This document shows, one piece after another, positions 28,309 through 35,990 of a stretch of 64,000 bases of DNA. Source of the DNA: Stutzerimonas xanthomarina (GTDB lineage: Bacteria > Pseudomonadota > Gammaproteobacteria > Pseudomonadales > Pseudomonadaceae); assembly GCF_003935375.1 (NCBI RefSeq), contig NZ_RHQM01000015.1, positions 82,070-146,069 of the forward strand. The letters are read 5' to 3'. The stretch's first letter is position 1. Each line of letters begins with the position of its first letter. Made by a program: the position numbers and the translations under genes. The notes beneath the pieces are model-generated. The model was not told the DNA's origin and ran no database searches. It worked only from the letters and a program-made list of their open reading frames with translations.

Positions 28309-30474
28309 ATGCAGGATCAACACTTCAAGCACAGATCAATGACCCAAGAACTCTCTGCCAGAACCAACCGCCGGAGCAGTCTGCTCACCTGTGAGGTGCT
28401 GGACCGCTCGCGTGTGCTCGACACGCTGGTCAACAACCTCGAAGGCATGGCCTACCGCTGCCGCAACGACGCGCCGTGGACGATGATCTTCGTCAGTCAG
28501 GGCTCGCAAGGCTTGTGCGGCTACAGTGCTGCGGATCTGGTCGACGACAACGGCATCTCATGGGACCGGATCACCCATCCGGATGACCGGCTTCGCGTCC
28601 GCCGCTGCATCGATAATGCTGTCGCCGGAATGGGGCGATTCACCGTGCATTACCGGATCCGCACCGCCGCGGGGAGCCTCAAATGGGTCATCGAGCGCGG
28701 CGTCGCGGTGCCCGATGAGCAGGGCGAGATCGTGGTGGAGGGCTTCATCGAGGACATCACCGCCCAGAAGGCCGTGCTCGAAGCGCTGGAACAGGCCGAA
28801 CTGCGTTATCGCAGCATCTTCGAGAACGCTTCGGAGGGCATTTTCCAGTCCACCCGTGATGGCCGCTATCTGGCCGCCAATCCTGCGTTGGCGCGCATTT
28901 ACGGATACGACAGTGCGTCCGAACTGGTGGCCGATCTCGCTGACATAGAGCGTCGCCTGTACGTCGAGGGTGGGCGTCGCGAAGTGTTCTGCCAGCTGAT
29001 GGAGCAACAGGGCGAGGTGCTCAACTTCGAGTCTGAGGTCTATCGGCGTAACGGCACACGCATCTGGATATCCGAGAACGCGCACGTGGTGCGAGGCGCC
29101 AGCGGCGAGTTCATCTGCTACGAAGGCACCGTGCAGGACATCTCCGAGCGCAAGCATTATCAGCAGCAGCTCGAACGTCAGGCCAACCATGATCTGCTGA
29201 CCGGCCTGCCCAATCGCATCCTGCTCAACGACCGCATCGAGCAGGGCCTGGCCCGTGCGGCTCGCCTGGGCTACTACCTGACGCTGGTATTCATCGACCT
29301 GGACAACTTCAAGTTCATCAACGACGGCCTCGGGCATGTCGCTGGTGACGAGTTGCTCAAGAGTATTGCGGCGCGGCTGGCCGGTAGCCTGCGCAGCTCC
29401 GACACCGTGGCGCGGGTCGGTGGGGATGAATTCGTGCTGGTGCTCAGCGATCACTACCGCATCAGCACAGTGATCTCGCTATTGGAGCGTGTGCTGAACG
29501 AAATCCGCCGGCCGGTCATGCTCGCCGGTCGCGAGTTTCAGGTCGGCGCCAGCCTGGGTGTGGCGATGTTCCCCGACGACGGCGAGGATGCGCAAAGCTT
29601 GCTCAAACACGCCGATATTGCCATGTACGCGGCGAAGAAGCGTGGGCGCAACAATTTCCAGTTCTTCACCCACGATCTCAACCGGATCGCCGATGAGCGC
29701 CTGAATCTCGAAGCCGCCATGCGCGTGGCGCTGGAGCGCAACGAGTTGTCCGTGCATTACCAGCCGAAGGTCGATGCGACGCGGCGGATTGTCGGTGTCG
29801 AGGCGCTGGCGCGTTGGACCCACGCGGAGCTGGGGGTGATAGGGCCGGATCGCTTCATCCCGGTGGCGGAGGAGAGCGGGCTGATCATGCCGCTGACCCT
29901 GGCCATCCTGCGCCGCGCCTTCACCGATGCTCGGCAGTGGAACGAGGGGCGCGGCACGCCACTGCTGGTTGCGGTGAACCTGTCACCGCTGCTGTTTCTT
30001 GGCGACGATGTGGTCGAACGCATCCTCGCGGTGCTCGACGAAATAGGGCTGCCGCCGACCCAGGTGGAGCTGGAAATCACCGAAACGGTATTCCTCGGAG
30101 ACGGCACCCGTGCGATTTCCATCCTGGCCGAGTTCAAGGCGCGGGGCTTTCGCTTGGCGATGGACGATTTCGGTACCGGCTACTCGGCGCTCAGTTATCT
30201 GCGGCGTTTTCCGCTGGACATCATCAAGATCGATCGATCGCTGGTCACCGGACTCGAACAGGAGGAGGAAGTGGCGATGATCGCCCGTGCCGCCATATCG
30301 CTGGGCAAGAGCCTGCACAAGACGGTGGTCGCCGAAGGGGTCGAGAACGCCGCGCAGTTCGACTTCCTGCGTCGCAACGGTTGCGACGAGTTCCAGGGCT
30401 ACCTGCTCTCACGCCCGCTGCCGGCGGCGCAGATCACCGCATTGCTTGCGGACGGCGGCGTGATCCGCTTCTAG
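28309..30474 (+). CDS. PAS-PAS-GGDEF-EAL cyclic-di-GMP protein
   Basis: This is a two-way cyclic-di-GMP enzyme of about 721 residues. Two PAS domains (about 35-155 and 160-280) sense a signal, and a diguanylate cyclase domain (about 285-450) follows. It has an intact GGDEF motif near 370 and the inhibitory-site R-S-S-D five residues before it. The phosphodiesterase domain (about 465-715) has the EAL motif near 498, DDFGTGYSAL and KIDRSLV. Both catalytic signatures look intact. No membrane helix is seen, so it is cytoplasmic. The start is uncertain: ATGs at 28309 and 28339 both lack a strong ribosome site. Its TAG shares CTAG with the stop of the emfourin gene on the other strand. Confidence 0.9.
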   Translation: MQDQHFKHRSMTQELSARTNRRSSLLTCEVLDRSRVLDTLVNNLEGMAYRCRNDAPWTMIFVSQGSQGLCGYSAADLVDDNGISWDRITHPDDRLRVRRCIDNAVAGMGRFTVHYRIRTAAGSLKWVIERGVAVPDEQGEIVVEGFIEDITAQKAVLEALEQAELRYRSIFENASEGIFQSTRDGRYLAANPALARIYGYDSASELVADLADIERRLYVEGGRREVFCQLMEQQGEVLNFESEVYRRNGTRIWISENAHVVRGASGEFICYEGTVQDISERKHYQQQLERQANHDLLTGLPNRILLNDRIEQGLARAARLGYYLTLVFIDLDNFKFINDGLGHVAGDELLKSIAARLAGSLRSSDTVARVGGDEFVLVLSDHYRISTVISLLERVLNEIRRPVMLAGREFQVGASLGVAMFPDDGEDAQSLLKHADIAMYAAKKRGRNNFQFFTHDLNRIADERLNLEAAMRVALERNELSVHYQPKVDATRRIVGVEALARWTHAELGVIGPDRFIPVAEESGLIMPLTLAILRRAFTDARQWNEGRGTPLLVAVNLSPLLFLGDDVVERILAVLDEIGLPPTQVELEITETVFLGDGTRAISILAEFKARGFRLAMDDFGTGYSALSYLRRFPLDIIKIDRSLVTGLEQEEEVAMIARAAISLGKSLHKTVVAEGVENAAQFDFLRRNGCDEFQGYLLSRPLPAAQITALLADGGVIRF

Positions 30475-30800
30475 CTGTCGCCGGGGATGGCGCCGTTCTG
30501 CCAGAGCTGCATCAGTTCCTGTGGCGCTCGGTCCTCGGCGATCTGCAGGATCAGTTCGGCGTCAGTGTCCTCGCGTCGGTAGTGCAGCTCGACCCGGAAG
30601 AAGCGCTGATCGCCGGCACCGACGTTCTTGCTGGCGACCGGCAGGCAGCGTTCGACCACCGAACAGAGGCCGCGGCGCTGCTCCGCATCGCAGTCGGCGA
30701 ATTCGATCTGCCGGGGTCGCGCCAGGCTTGGCGCCGCGACGAAACCGCCCTGGCGCGATACGCGCAACGAGGTTTCCGGTCCCAGTGCTGGCATCTTCAT
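30471..30800 (-). CDS. Emfourin-type protease inhibitor (protealysin inhibitor)
   Basis: This 109-residue protein has no signal peptide. Its sequence, with VSRQGGFV near the start and RRGLCSVVERCL, FFRVELHYRR and LILQIAEDRAPQELMQLWQ towards the end, fits the emfourin family, small proteins that inhibit protealysin-like M4 proteases. Its position supports this: it starts nine bases after the M4 protease stop on the same strand, behind GAGGAGG. The pair forms an operon in which inhibitor is made with the protease. Family assignment rests on recalled sequence features plus context. Confidence 0.8.
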   Translation of the reverse strand: MKMPALGPETSLRVSRQGGFVAAPSLARPRQIEFADCDAEQRRGLCSVVERCLPVASKNVGAGDQRFFRVELHYRREDTDAELILQIAEDRAPQELMQLWQNGAIPGDS

Positions 30801-30809
30801 CCTGCCTCC

Positions 30810-31853
30810 TCAGCGCAGTGCTACGCCCACTGACGTCCAGGCTTCATACAGCGCCTGAACCTGAGGCGACTGGCGACCGAACAGCTGCGCCGCGTGGTTC
30901 AACGTCACACCGGCGAAGGTTGCGAAGTCCGCATCATTGGGCAGTTGTGGATCACAGATGGTGGCGTACCAGATTCGTCCGGCCTGCTCCCAGGCGTAAC
31001 CACCCAGCGCCATGGCCGCGAGGTAGAAGGCGCGGTTGGGAATGCCGGAGTTGAGATGCACGCCACCGTTGTCGTCGCGGGTCTCGATGAAGTCGCGCAT
31101 GTGCGCAGGCTGCGGGTCGCGACCGAGCAGCGGGTCGTCATAGGCGGTGCCCGGGTTGGCCATGGAACGCAGGGCGACGCCGTTGATCTTGTCGGTGAGC
31201 AGTTCGGCGCCGACCAGCCAGTCGGCCTCCGCCGCAGTCTGGCCGAGCGCGTGCTGTTTGGTCAGTACGCCGAACACGTCCGACACCGATTCGTTGAGCG
31301 CTCCGGGCTGGTTGAAATAGACCAGCACGGCTTCGCTCTCGATCAGGCCGTGGGTCAGTTCGTGGGCGACCACGTCCAGCGAGCGGGTGAAGCGCTGGAA
31401 CAGCTCACCGTCGCCATCGCCGAACACCATCTGCTCGCCGTTCCAGAAGGCGTTCTCGTAGCCCTGGCCGTAGTGCACGGTGCCGATCAACGGCATCCCC
31501 AGGTCATCAATCGAGTCGCGCTGGAAAACCTGCCAGAAGAATGTGTAGGTCGCGCCGAGCGCGTCGTAGGATTCGTCCACCGCGGCGTCGCCGGAGGCCG
31601 GCTGACCTTCGCGACGTCGCAGGGTGCCCGGCAGCTGCATCTGCTGCTCGGCGTCATGGATTCGTCGTTGTGGGTGGCCGGGCGTGCGCAGCTCGCCAAG
31701 CTCGGCGATGGCTGTGGGTCGTGGCGGGCCGGGGTTGGGCAGCAGGCTCTGCACGTGGTGCAACGTCTGTTGAGCGCAGCCGCGCTGGTAGGGCGAGCCG
31801 CGGTCGATGATGCGGTCGAGAATGTATGGCGGGATGAAGGTGTGAATCGGCAC
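30810..31853 (-). CDS. Protealysin-like M4 family metallopeptidase
   Basis: This 347-residue thermolysin-family zinc protease has a short N-terminal propeptide carrying IPPYILDRI, the PPYxL signature of protealysin precursors, and no signal peptide. The catalytic HELTH is in VVAHELTHGLIE (about 165-176), the third zinc ligand in GALNESVSDVFG, and the transition-state His in NGGVHLNSGIPNRAFYLAA. The start is a GTG at 31853 with GGAG eight bases before it; longer readings add low-complexity sequence. It is expressed with the emfourin-type inhibitor immediately downstream. Leaderless export or an intracellular role is unresolved. Confidence 0.9.
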   Translation of the reverse strand: MPIHTFIPPYILDRIIDRGSPYQRGCAQQTLHHVQSLLPNPGPPRPTAIAELGELRTPGHPQRRIHDAEQQMQLPGTLRRREGQPASGDAAVDESYDALGATYTFFWQVFQRDSIDDLGMPLIGTVHYGQGYENAFWNGEQMVFGDGDGELFQRFTRSLDVVAHELTHGLIESEAVLVYFNQPGALNESVSDVFGVLTKQHALGQTAAEADWLVGAELLTDKINGVALRSMANPGTAYDDPLLGRDPQPAHMRDFIETRDDNGGVHLNSGIPNRAFYLAAMALGGYAWEQAGRIWYATICDPQLPNDADFATFAGVTLNHAAQLFGRQSPQVQALYEAWTSVGVALR

Positions 31854-31894
31854 CGGCGGTACTCCAAGGCTGACGCGGCTACGACCAGCATAGA

Positions 31895-31931
31895 CCGCTG
31901 GAGCGCGATGGATCGACCGCCGATCCAGCGG
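31895..31931. promoter_or_regulatory. Nested inverted repeats between the M4 protease and cydA
   Basis: The outer repeat CCGCTGGA/TCCAGCGG (31895-31902 and 31924-31931) encloses and partly overlaps an inner repeat GGATCG/CGATCC on a 5-base spacer (31910-31926). It lies in the 200-base divergent gap and could be an operator for either gene. No Anr box was seen in this gap. Confidence 0.35.
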
Positions 31932-32053
31932 GCGCGACGAGATGGCGCGGCACGCGCGGCGCACCCTTGGCGCGTTCTGCTGTCACTTGTGCTGGACCCC
32001 GTTTTTACCGTCATCGACGACGCGGGCGCTCATTTGACGAGGAGTTGTTGCCC

Positions 32054-33493
32054 ATGTTCGGATTGGAAGCACTAGAGCTGGCGCGCGTCCAGTTCGCTTT
32101 CACCATCACCTTTCACATCATCTTTCCGGCGATCACCATCGGGCTCGCCAGCTTTCTCGCCGTGCTCGAGGGGCTCTGGCTGAAGACCCGGCAGGAGGTC
32201 TATCGCGACCTCTATCACTTCTGGCTGAAGATATTCGCGGTCAATTTCGGCATGGGTGTGGTGTCGGGAATCGTCATGGCGTACCAGTTCGGCACCAACT
32301 GGAGTGCCTACTCCGAGTTCGCCGGCAGCGTCACCGGGCCGCTGCTGGCCTATGAGGTGCTGACCGCGTTCTTCCTGGAGGCGGGTTTCCTCGGGGTCAT
32401 GCTGTTCGGCTGGAATCGGGTCGGCGAACGCCTGCATTTCTTTTCCACGCTCATGGTGGCCGTGGGCACGCTGATCTCGACCTTCTGGATTCTGGCGTCC
32501 AACAGCTGGATGCACACGCCGCAGGGGCACGAGATCATCGACGGCATCGTGGTGCCGGTTGACTGGCTGGCGATCATCTTCAATCCGTCGTTCCCTTATC
32601 GACTGGCGCACATGGCGGTCGCCGCGTTCCTCGCCACGGCGTTCTTCGTCGGCGCGTCGGCGGCCTGGCAGCTGTTGCGCGGCAAGGACAACCCGGCGAT
32701 CCGCAAGATGCTCTCGATGGCCATGTGGATGGCCCTCCTGGTGGCACCGGTGCAGGCGGTGATCGGCGATTTTCATGGGCTGAACACCCTCGAGTATCAG
32801 CCGGCGAAGATCGCCGCGATGGAAGGGCACTGGGACAACTCCGAAGGCGGGCCGACGCCGCTGTTGCTGTTCGGCTGGCCGGACATGGAGGCCGAGGAAA
32901 CGCGTTACAAGATCGAGATCCCCTATCTCGCCAGCCTGATCCTCAATCACAGCCTGACCGAACCGATTCCGGCGCTGAAGGACTTCCCGCCCGAGGACCG
33001 GCCGAACTCGACGATCGTGTTCTGGACGTTCCGCATCATGGTCGCGCTCGGCCTGCTGATGATCGTCACCGGTATCTGGAGTCTGCTGTTGCGGCGGGGC
33101 GACCGGATGTACAGCTCACGCGCGTTCCTGCGGCTGGTGTTGCTGATGGGCCCTTCCGGGCTGATCGCCATCTTGGCTGGTTGGTACACCACCGAGATCG
33201 GGCGTCAGCCCTGGGTGATCTATGGCCTGATGCGCACCGCCGATGCCGTATCCAATCATGGCGCCGGCCAGCTGGGGCTCACTCTGGCGATGTTCGTGGT
33301 CGTCTACTTCGCCGTGTTCGGGGTGGGCATGGTGTACGTCCTGCGTCTGGTGCGCAAAGGCCCGGTGATCAGCGAAGGGCGCGAGAAAGGTACCGGTGGA
33401 CCCGGCGAGGCGCGCACGCCGATGCGACCGATCTCTGCGGCGGACGAAGCCCTTCCCGAGGGACAAAGCGATCAACTGGGCGAGAGGAACTGA
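32054..33493 (+). CDS. cydA: Cytochrome bd-type quinol oxidase subunit I, CIO type
   Basis: CydA oxidises ubiquinol and carries the haems of the bd-type terminal oxidase in the inner membrane. The 479-residue protein begins MFGLEALELARVQFAFT, with the haem-ligand His in FAFTITFHIIFPAIT near residue 20. LGVMLFGWNRVGERLHFFSTL and the quinol-site region WYTTEIGRQPWVIYG (about 375-390) are also present. The periplasmic Q loop is short, the mark of the cyanide-insensitive oxidase (CIO) branch. GAGGAG lies ten bases before the ATG. cydB starts three bases after the stop. Confidence 0.95.
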   Translation: MFGLEALELARVQFAFTITFHIIFPAITIGLASFLAVLEGLWLKTRQEVYRDLYHFWLKIFAVNFGMGVVSGIVMAYQFGTNWSAYSEFAGSVTGPLLAYEVLTAFFLEAGFLGVMLFGWNRVGERLHFFSTLMVAVGTLISTFWILASNSWMHTPQGHEIIDGIVVPVDWLAIIFNPSFPYRLAHMAVAAFLATAFFVGASAAWQLLRGKDNPAIRKMLSMAMWMALLVAPVQAVIGDFHGLNTLEYQPAKIAAMEGHWDNSEGGPTPLLLFGWPDMEAEETRYKIEIPYLASLILNHSLTEPIPALKDFPPEDRPNSTIVFWTFRIMVALGLLMIVTGIWSLLLRRGDRMYSSRAFLRLVLLMGPSGLIAILAGWYTTEIGRQPWVIYGLMRTADAVSNHGAGQLGLTLAMFVVVYFAVFGVGMVYVLRLVRKGPVISEGREKGTGGPGEARTPMRPISAADEALPEGQSDQLGERN

Positions 33494-33496
33494 GCC

Positions 33497-34504
33497 ATGG
33501 GTATCGATCTTTCACTGATCTGGGCGGTGATCATCATCTTCGGCATCATGATGTACGTGGTGATGGACGGTTTCGATCTCGGCGTCGGCATCCTCTTTCC
33601 CTTCGTGCAGGACGCCTCGGAGCGCGACGTGATGATGAACACCGTCGCGCCGATCTGGGACGGCAACGAGACCTGGCTGGTACTCGGCGGTGCCGGGCTG
33701 TTCGCCGCGTTTCCGCTGGCTTATTCGGTGGTGCTGTCCGCGCTCTATCTGCCGATCATCTTCATGCTGATGGGGCTGATCTTCCGCGGCGTGGCGTTCG
33801 AGTTCCGCTTCAAGGTGGTTCGCGAGCGCCAGCATGTCTGGGACAAGGCCTTTATCGGCGGCTCGCTGGTCGCCACCTTCTTCCAGGGCGTGGTGCTTGG
33901 TGCATTCATCAGCGGGTTGCCGGTCGAGGATCGGGCCTATGCCGGCGGGGCGCTGGACTGGTTGACGCCGTTCTCGCTGTTCTGCGGACTGGCGCTGATC
34001 GTTGCCTATGCGCTGCTCGGCTGTACCTGGCTGATGATGCGCACCGCCGGTGACCTGCAACGGCGCATGCACGACATCGGCATTCCGCTGGTGTGGGCGG
34101 TGCTGGTGGTTACCGGCATCGTCAGCCTGTGGACGCCGCTGACCCATCCGGATATCGCCGAGCGCTGGTTCAGCATGCCCAACCTGCTGTATTTCATGCC
34201 GGTTCCGGTGCTGGTGCTGCTCTGCGCATTCGGACTGCTGCGCTCGATTCAGCGCTACGCCAACTACACGCCATTCCTGCTGACGCTGGCGCTGATCTTC
34301 CTCGGCTATAGCGGTCTGGGCATCAGCCTCTGGCCAAACATCATTCCTCCGTCGGTGAGCATCTGGGAGGCGGCCGCACCGCCTCAGAGTCAGGGCTTCA
34401 CCCTGGTCGGAGCACTGCTCATTCTGCCGCTGATCCTGATGTACACGGCCTGGAGCTACTACGTGTTCCGCGGCAAGGTCAGTGCCGAGGATGGGTATCA
34501 CTGA
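33497..34504 (+). CDS. cydB: Cytochrome bd-type quinol oxidase subunit II, CIO type
   Basis: CydB is the second membrane subunit of the bd-type oxidase. The 335-residue protein has about eight helices. The conserved opening WAVIIIFGIMMYVVMDGFDLGVGIL and APIWDGNETWLVLGGAGLFAAFP (about 52-74) are clear family signatures. It follows cydA closely, and its stop overlaps the start of a DUF2474 peptide gene, so the three form one operon. Confidence 0.95.
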   Translation: MGIDLSLIWAVIIIFGIMMYVVMDGFDLGVGILFPFVQDASERDVMMNTVAPIWDGNETWLVLGGAGLFAAFPLAYSVVLSALYLPIIFMLMGLIFRGVAFEFRFKVVRERQHVWDKAFIGGSLVATFFQGVVLGAFISGLPVEDRAYAGGALDWLTPFSLFCGLALIVAYALLGCTWLMMRTAGDLQRRMHDIGIPLVWAVLVVTGIVSLWTPLTHPDIAERWFSMPNLLYFMPVPVLVLLCAFGLLRSIQRYANYTPFLLTLALIFLGYSGLGISLWPNIIPPSVSIWEAAAPPQSQGFTLVGALLILPLILMYTAWSYYVFRGKVSAEDGYH

Positions 34505-34668
34505 TGGCTGATCTGGATAACAAGCCGCCTGCACAGCCTGAGCAGCGGCCGCTCTGGCAGCGCATGAGCTGGTTGGTGCTGATCTGGAGTGGAAGCGTGC
34601 TGGCGCTCGGCATCGTTGCCTGGCTGCTGCGTCTGGCCATGAATGCGGCGGGCCTGTCTTCACCCTGA
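34504..34668 (+). CDS. DUF2474 small membrane protein, CydX-like partner of the bd oxidase
   Basis: This 54-residue peptide starts in the cydB stop codon (ATGA overlap). A charged N-terminus (ADLDNKPPAQPEQRPLWQRM) precedes one membrane helix, SWLVLIWSGSVLALGIVAWLLRLAM. Short proteins of this type sit after cydB in CIO-type operons and are named DUF2474; by analogy with CydX they may stabilise the oxidase. It is short and easily missed by gene callers. Confidence 0.85.
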   Translation: MADLDNKPPAQPEQRPLWQRMSWLVLIWSGSVLALGIVAWLLRLAMNAAGLSSP

Positions 34669-34843
34669 AGGCGCGCCCCGCTTTGGGGCGTGCCGCTCGC
34701 GCATGCCCCGTGATCTGGCCGCGGGCGGGACTCGAAGCACGTCACGATTCCTTCATTTGCCGGTTGTAGCCTGCTGGCATGAACCTTGATGCACAGACAG
34801 GCATCAGGCCTTGGGCAACCGCAGACAATTGAGGAATCTAGCG

Positions 34844-34930
34844 ATGGACGACTACCAGGACGAACTACTGGAATGGCATGCCGCTGAGCAGGATCACCCG
34901 GACTGTGCTGAGGATGCGGTCGAACTCTGA
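34844..34930 (+). CDS. Small acidic peptide, 28 residues, hypothetical
   Basis: The reading is MDDYQDELLEWHAAEQDH followed by PDCAEDAVEL. It has GAGGAATCTAGCG before the ATG, a good ribosome site. The peptide is strongly acidic, with no membrane helix. It resembles short MDDYQEEL-type peptides I recall from pseudomonads, but this could not be verified. It lies 175 bases after the oxidase operon and 22 bases before the end of the convergent AraC gene. Confidence 0.5.
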   Translation: MDDYQDELLEWHAAEQDHPDCAEDAVEL

Positions 34931-34952
34931 GCGCCGCTCGCATATGCGCCGT

Positions 34953-35990
34953 TTACGCGCCGCGCCGCTGCGCCCGGCGATAGTCTCCCGGCGTCTGCCC
35001 GCTCCAGCGCTTGAAGGCACGCTGAAACGCCTCGGCTGAGGAAAAACCAAGCAGCCAGGCGATCTCGCCGAAAGCGGATTCGGTGTCGCGAATGTAGGCC
35101 ATGGCCAGGTCGCGGCGGGTGTCGTTGAGGATCGCGCGATAGCTGCTGTCTTCTTCGGCCAGCTTGCGGCGCAGTGTCCAGGCCGGCATTTGCAGACGTG
35201 CAGCGATCTGTTGCAGGTCCGGCTCCTGACCCTTGAGCATCGGCCCGAGAATCTGTGCGACCCGCTCGCGCAGACTACGGGTGCGGGTGCGCCGTTCCAG
35301 TTCGGCTTCACACAGCTCCAGCAGATGCCGCCAGGTGCCGGGGCAATGATCCGGGTTGCGCAACGCCAGGCTGCGCTGATCCAGCTGCAGCTGATTCGCT
35401 TCGGCGCTGAAGATTACCGGCCGGCCGAACTGCTCGTCGTAGCGCGAGGCGTAGTCAGGGGCTTCGAACTCGATGTGGATCGCCATCGGCACCAGCGGCT
35501 GTCCGCTCAAGCGGCTGAGCTGCGAGATCCAGCTGGCGAGCACCGTATCGACGACGAAGCGGTTGTAGGCGTTGTAAGGGCTGATGGAATAGAAGCGCAG
35601 CCAGGCGCCTGACGCATCTTCATGAAAACTCGAACTGCCGCGGTAGTTGGATGCATACAGCGCCTCGTAGCGGATTAGCGCCCTTGCCGCTTCGCGCACG
35701 GTGGGCGCCTGAGCGGCGGTCAGCCCGGCGAGGCCGAGGTGCCCGGGCTTGCGTAGGCGGCCCATCTCCAGGCCCAGAGCGGGATCGCCAGCCAGCTGGA
35801 TGGCCGCATGCCCGAGCCGCATGTAACGGGGGATCGAGAGGCGGGCATGCGGCTCAGCGAGCCGCTCGCCATCCAGTCCGTAGGCCAGCAAAAGCGGCTG
35901 AGGGTCATGGCCGTACAGCTGCAACGCATCGTTGAGGCTGTGCAGAAAGCCGACCGACAGATCGCCCAGGCGCACCCGTTGCGCATTCAT
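34953..35990 (-). CDS. AraC family transcriptional regulator
   Basis: This 345-residue protein has an N-terminal ligand-binding domain of the arabinose-binding/AraC_N type (about 15-200). A C-terminal double helix-turn-helix (about 245-340) includes LQQIAARLQMPAWTLRRKLAEE and FGEIAWLLGFSSAEAFQRAFKRWSGQTPGDYR. The start is placed at 35990, where ATG overlaps the stop of the upstream hydrolase in ATGA; an ATG six codons earlier (36008) is the alternative. Coupling to the nitrilase-fold gene and closeness to fadH suggest a fatty-acid or lipid-related regulon (inference). Confidence 0.88.
   Translation of the reverse strand: MNAQRVRLGDLSVGFLHSLNDALQLYGHDPQPLLLAYGLDGERLAEPHARLSIPRYMRLGHAAIQLAGDPALGLEMGRLRKPGHLGLAGLTAAQAPTVREAARALIRYEALYASNYRGSSSFHEDASGAWLRFYSISPYNAYNRFVVDTVLASWISQLSRLSGQPLVPMAIHIEFEAPDYASRYDEQFGRPVIFSAEANQLQLDQRSLALRNPDHCPGTWRHLLELCEAELERRTRTRSLRERVAQILGPMLKGQEPDLQQIAARLQMPAWTLRRKLAEEDSSYRAILNDTRRDLAMAYIRDTESAFGEIAWLLGFSSAEAFQRAFKRWSGQTPGDYRRAQRRGA

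Noticed and set aside
22529..34950. Integrative element inserted at the tRNA genes
   Set aside because: No integrase gene and no repeated tRNA 3' end was seen at the far side, so a classical tRNA-targeted island is not supported.
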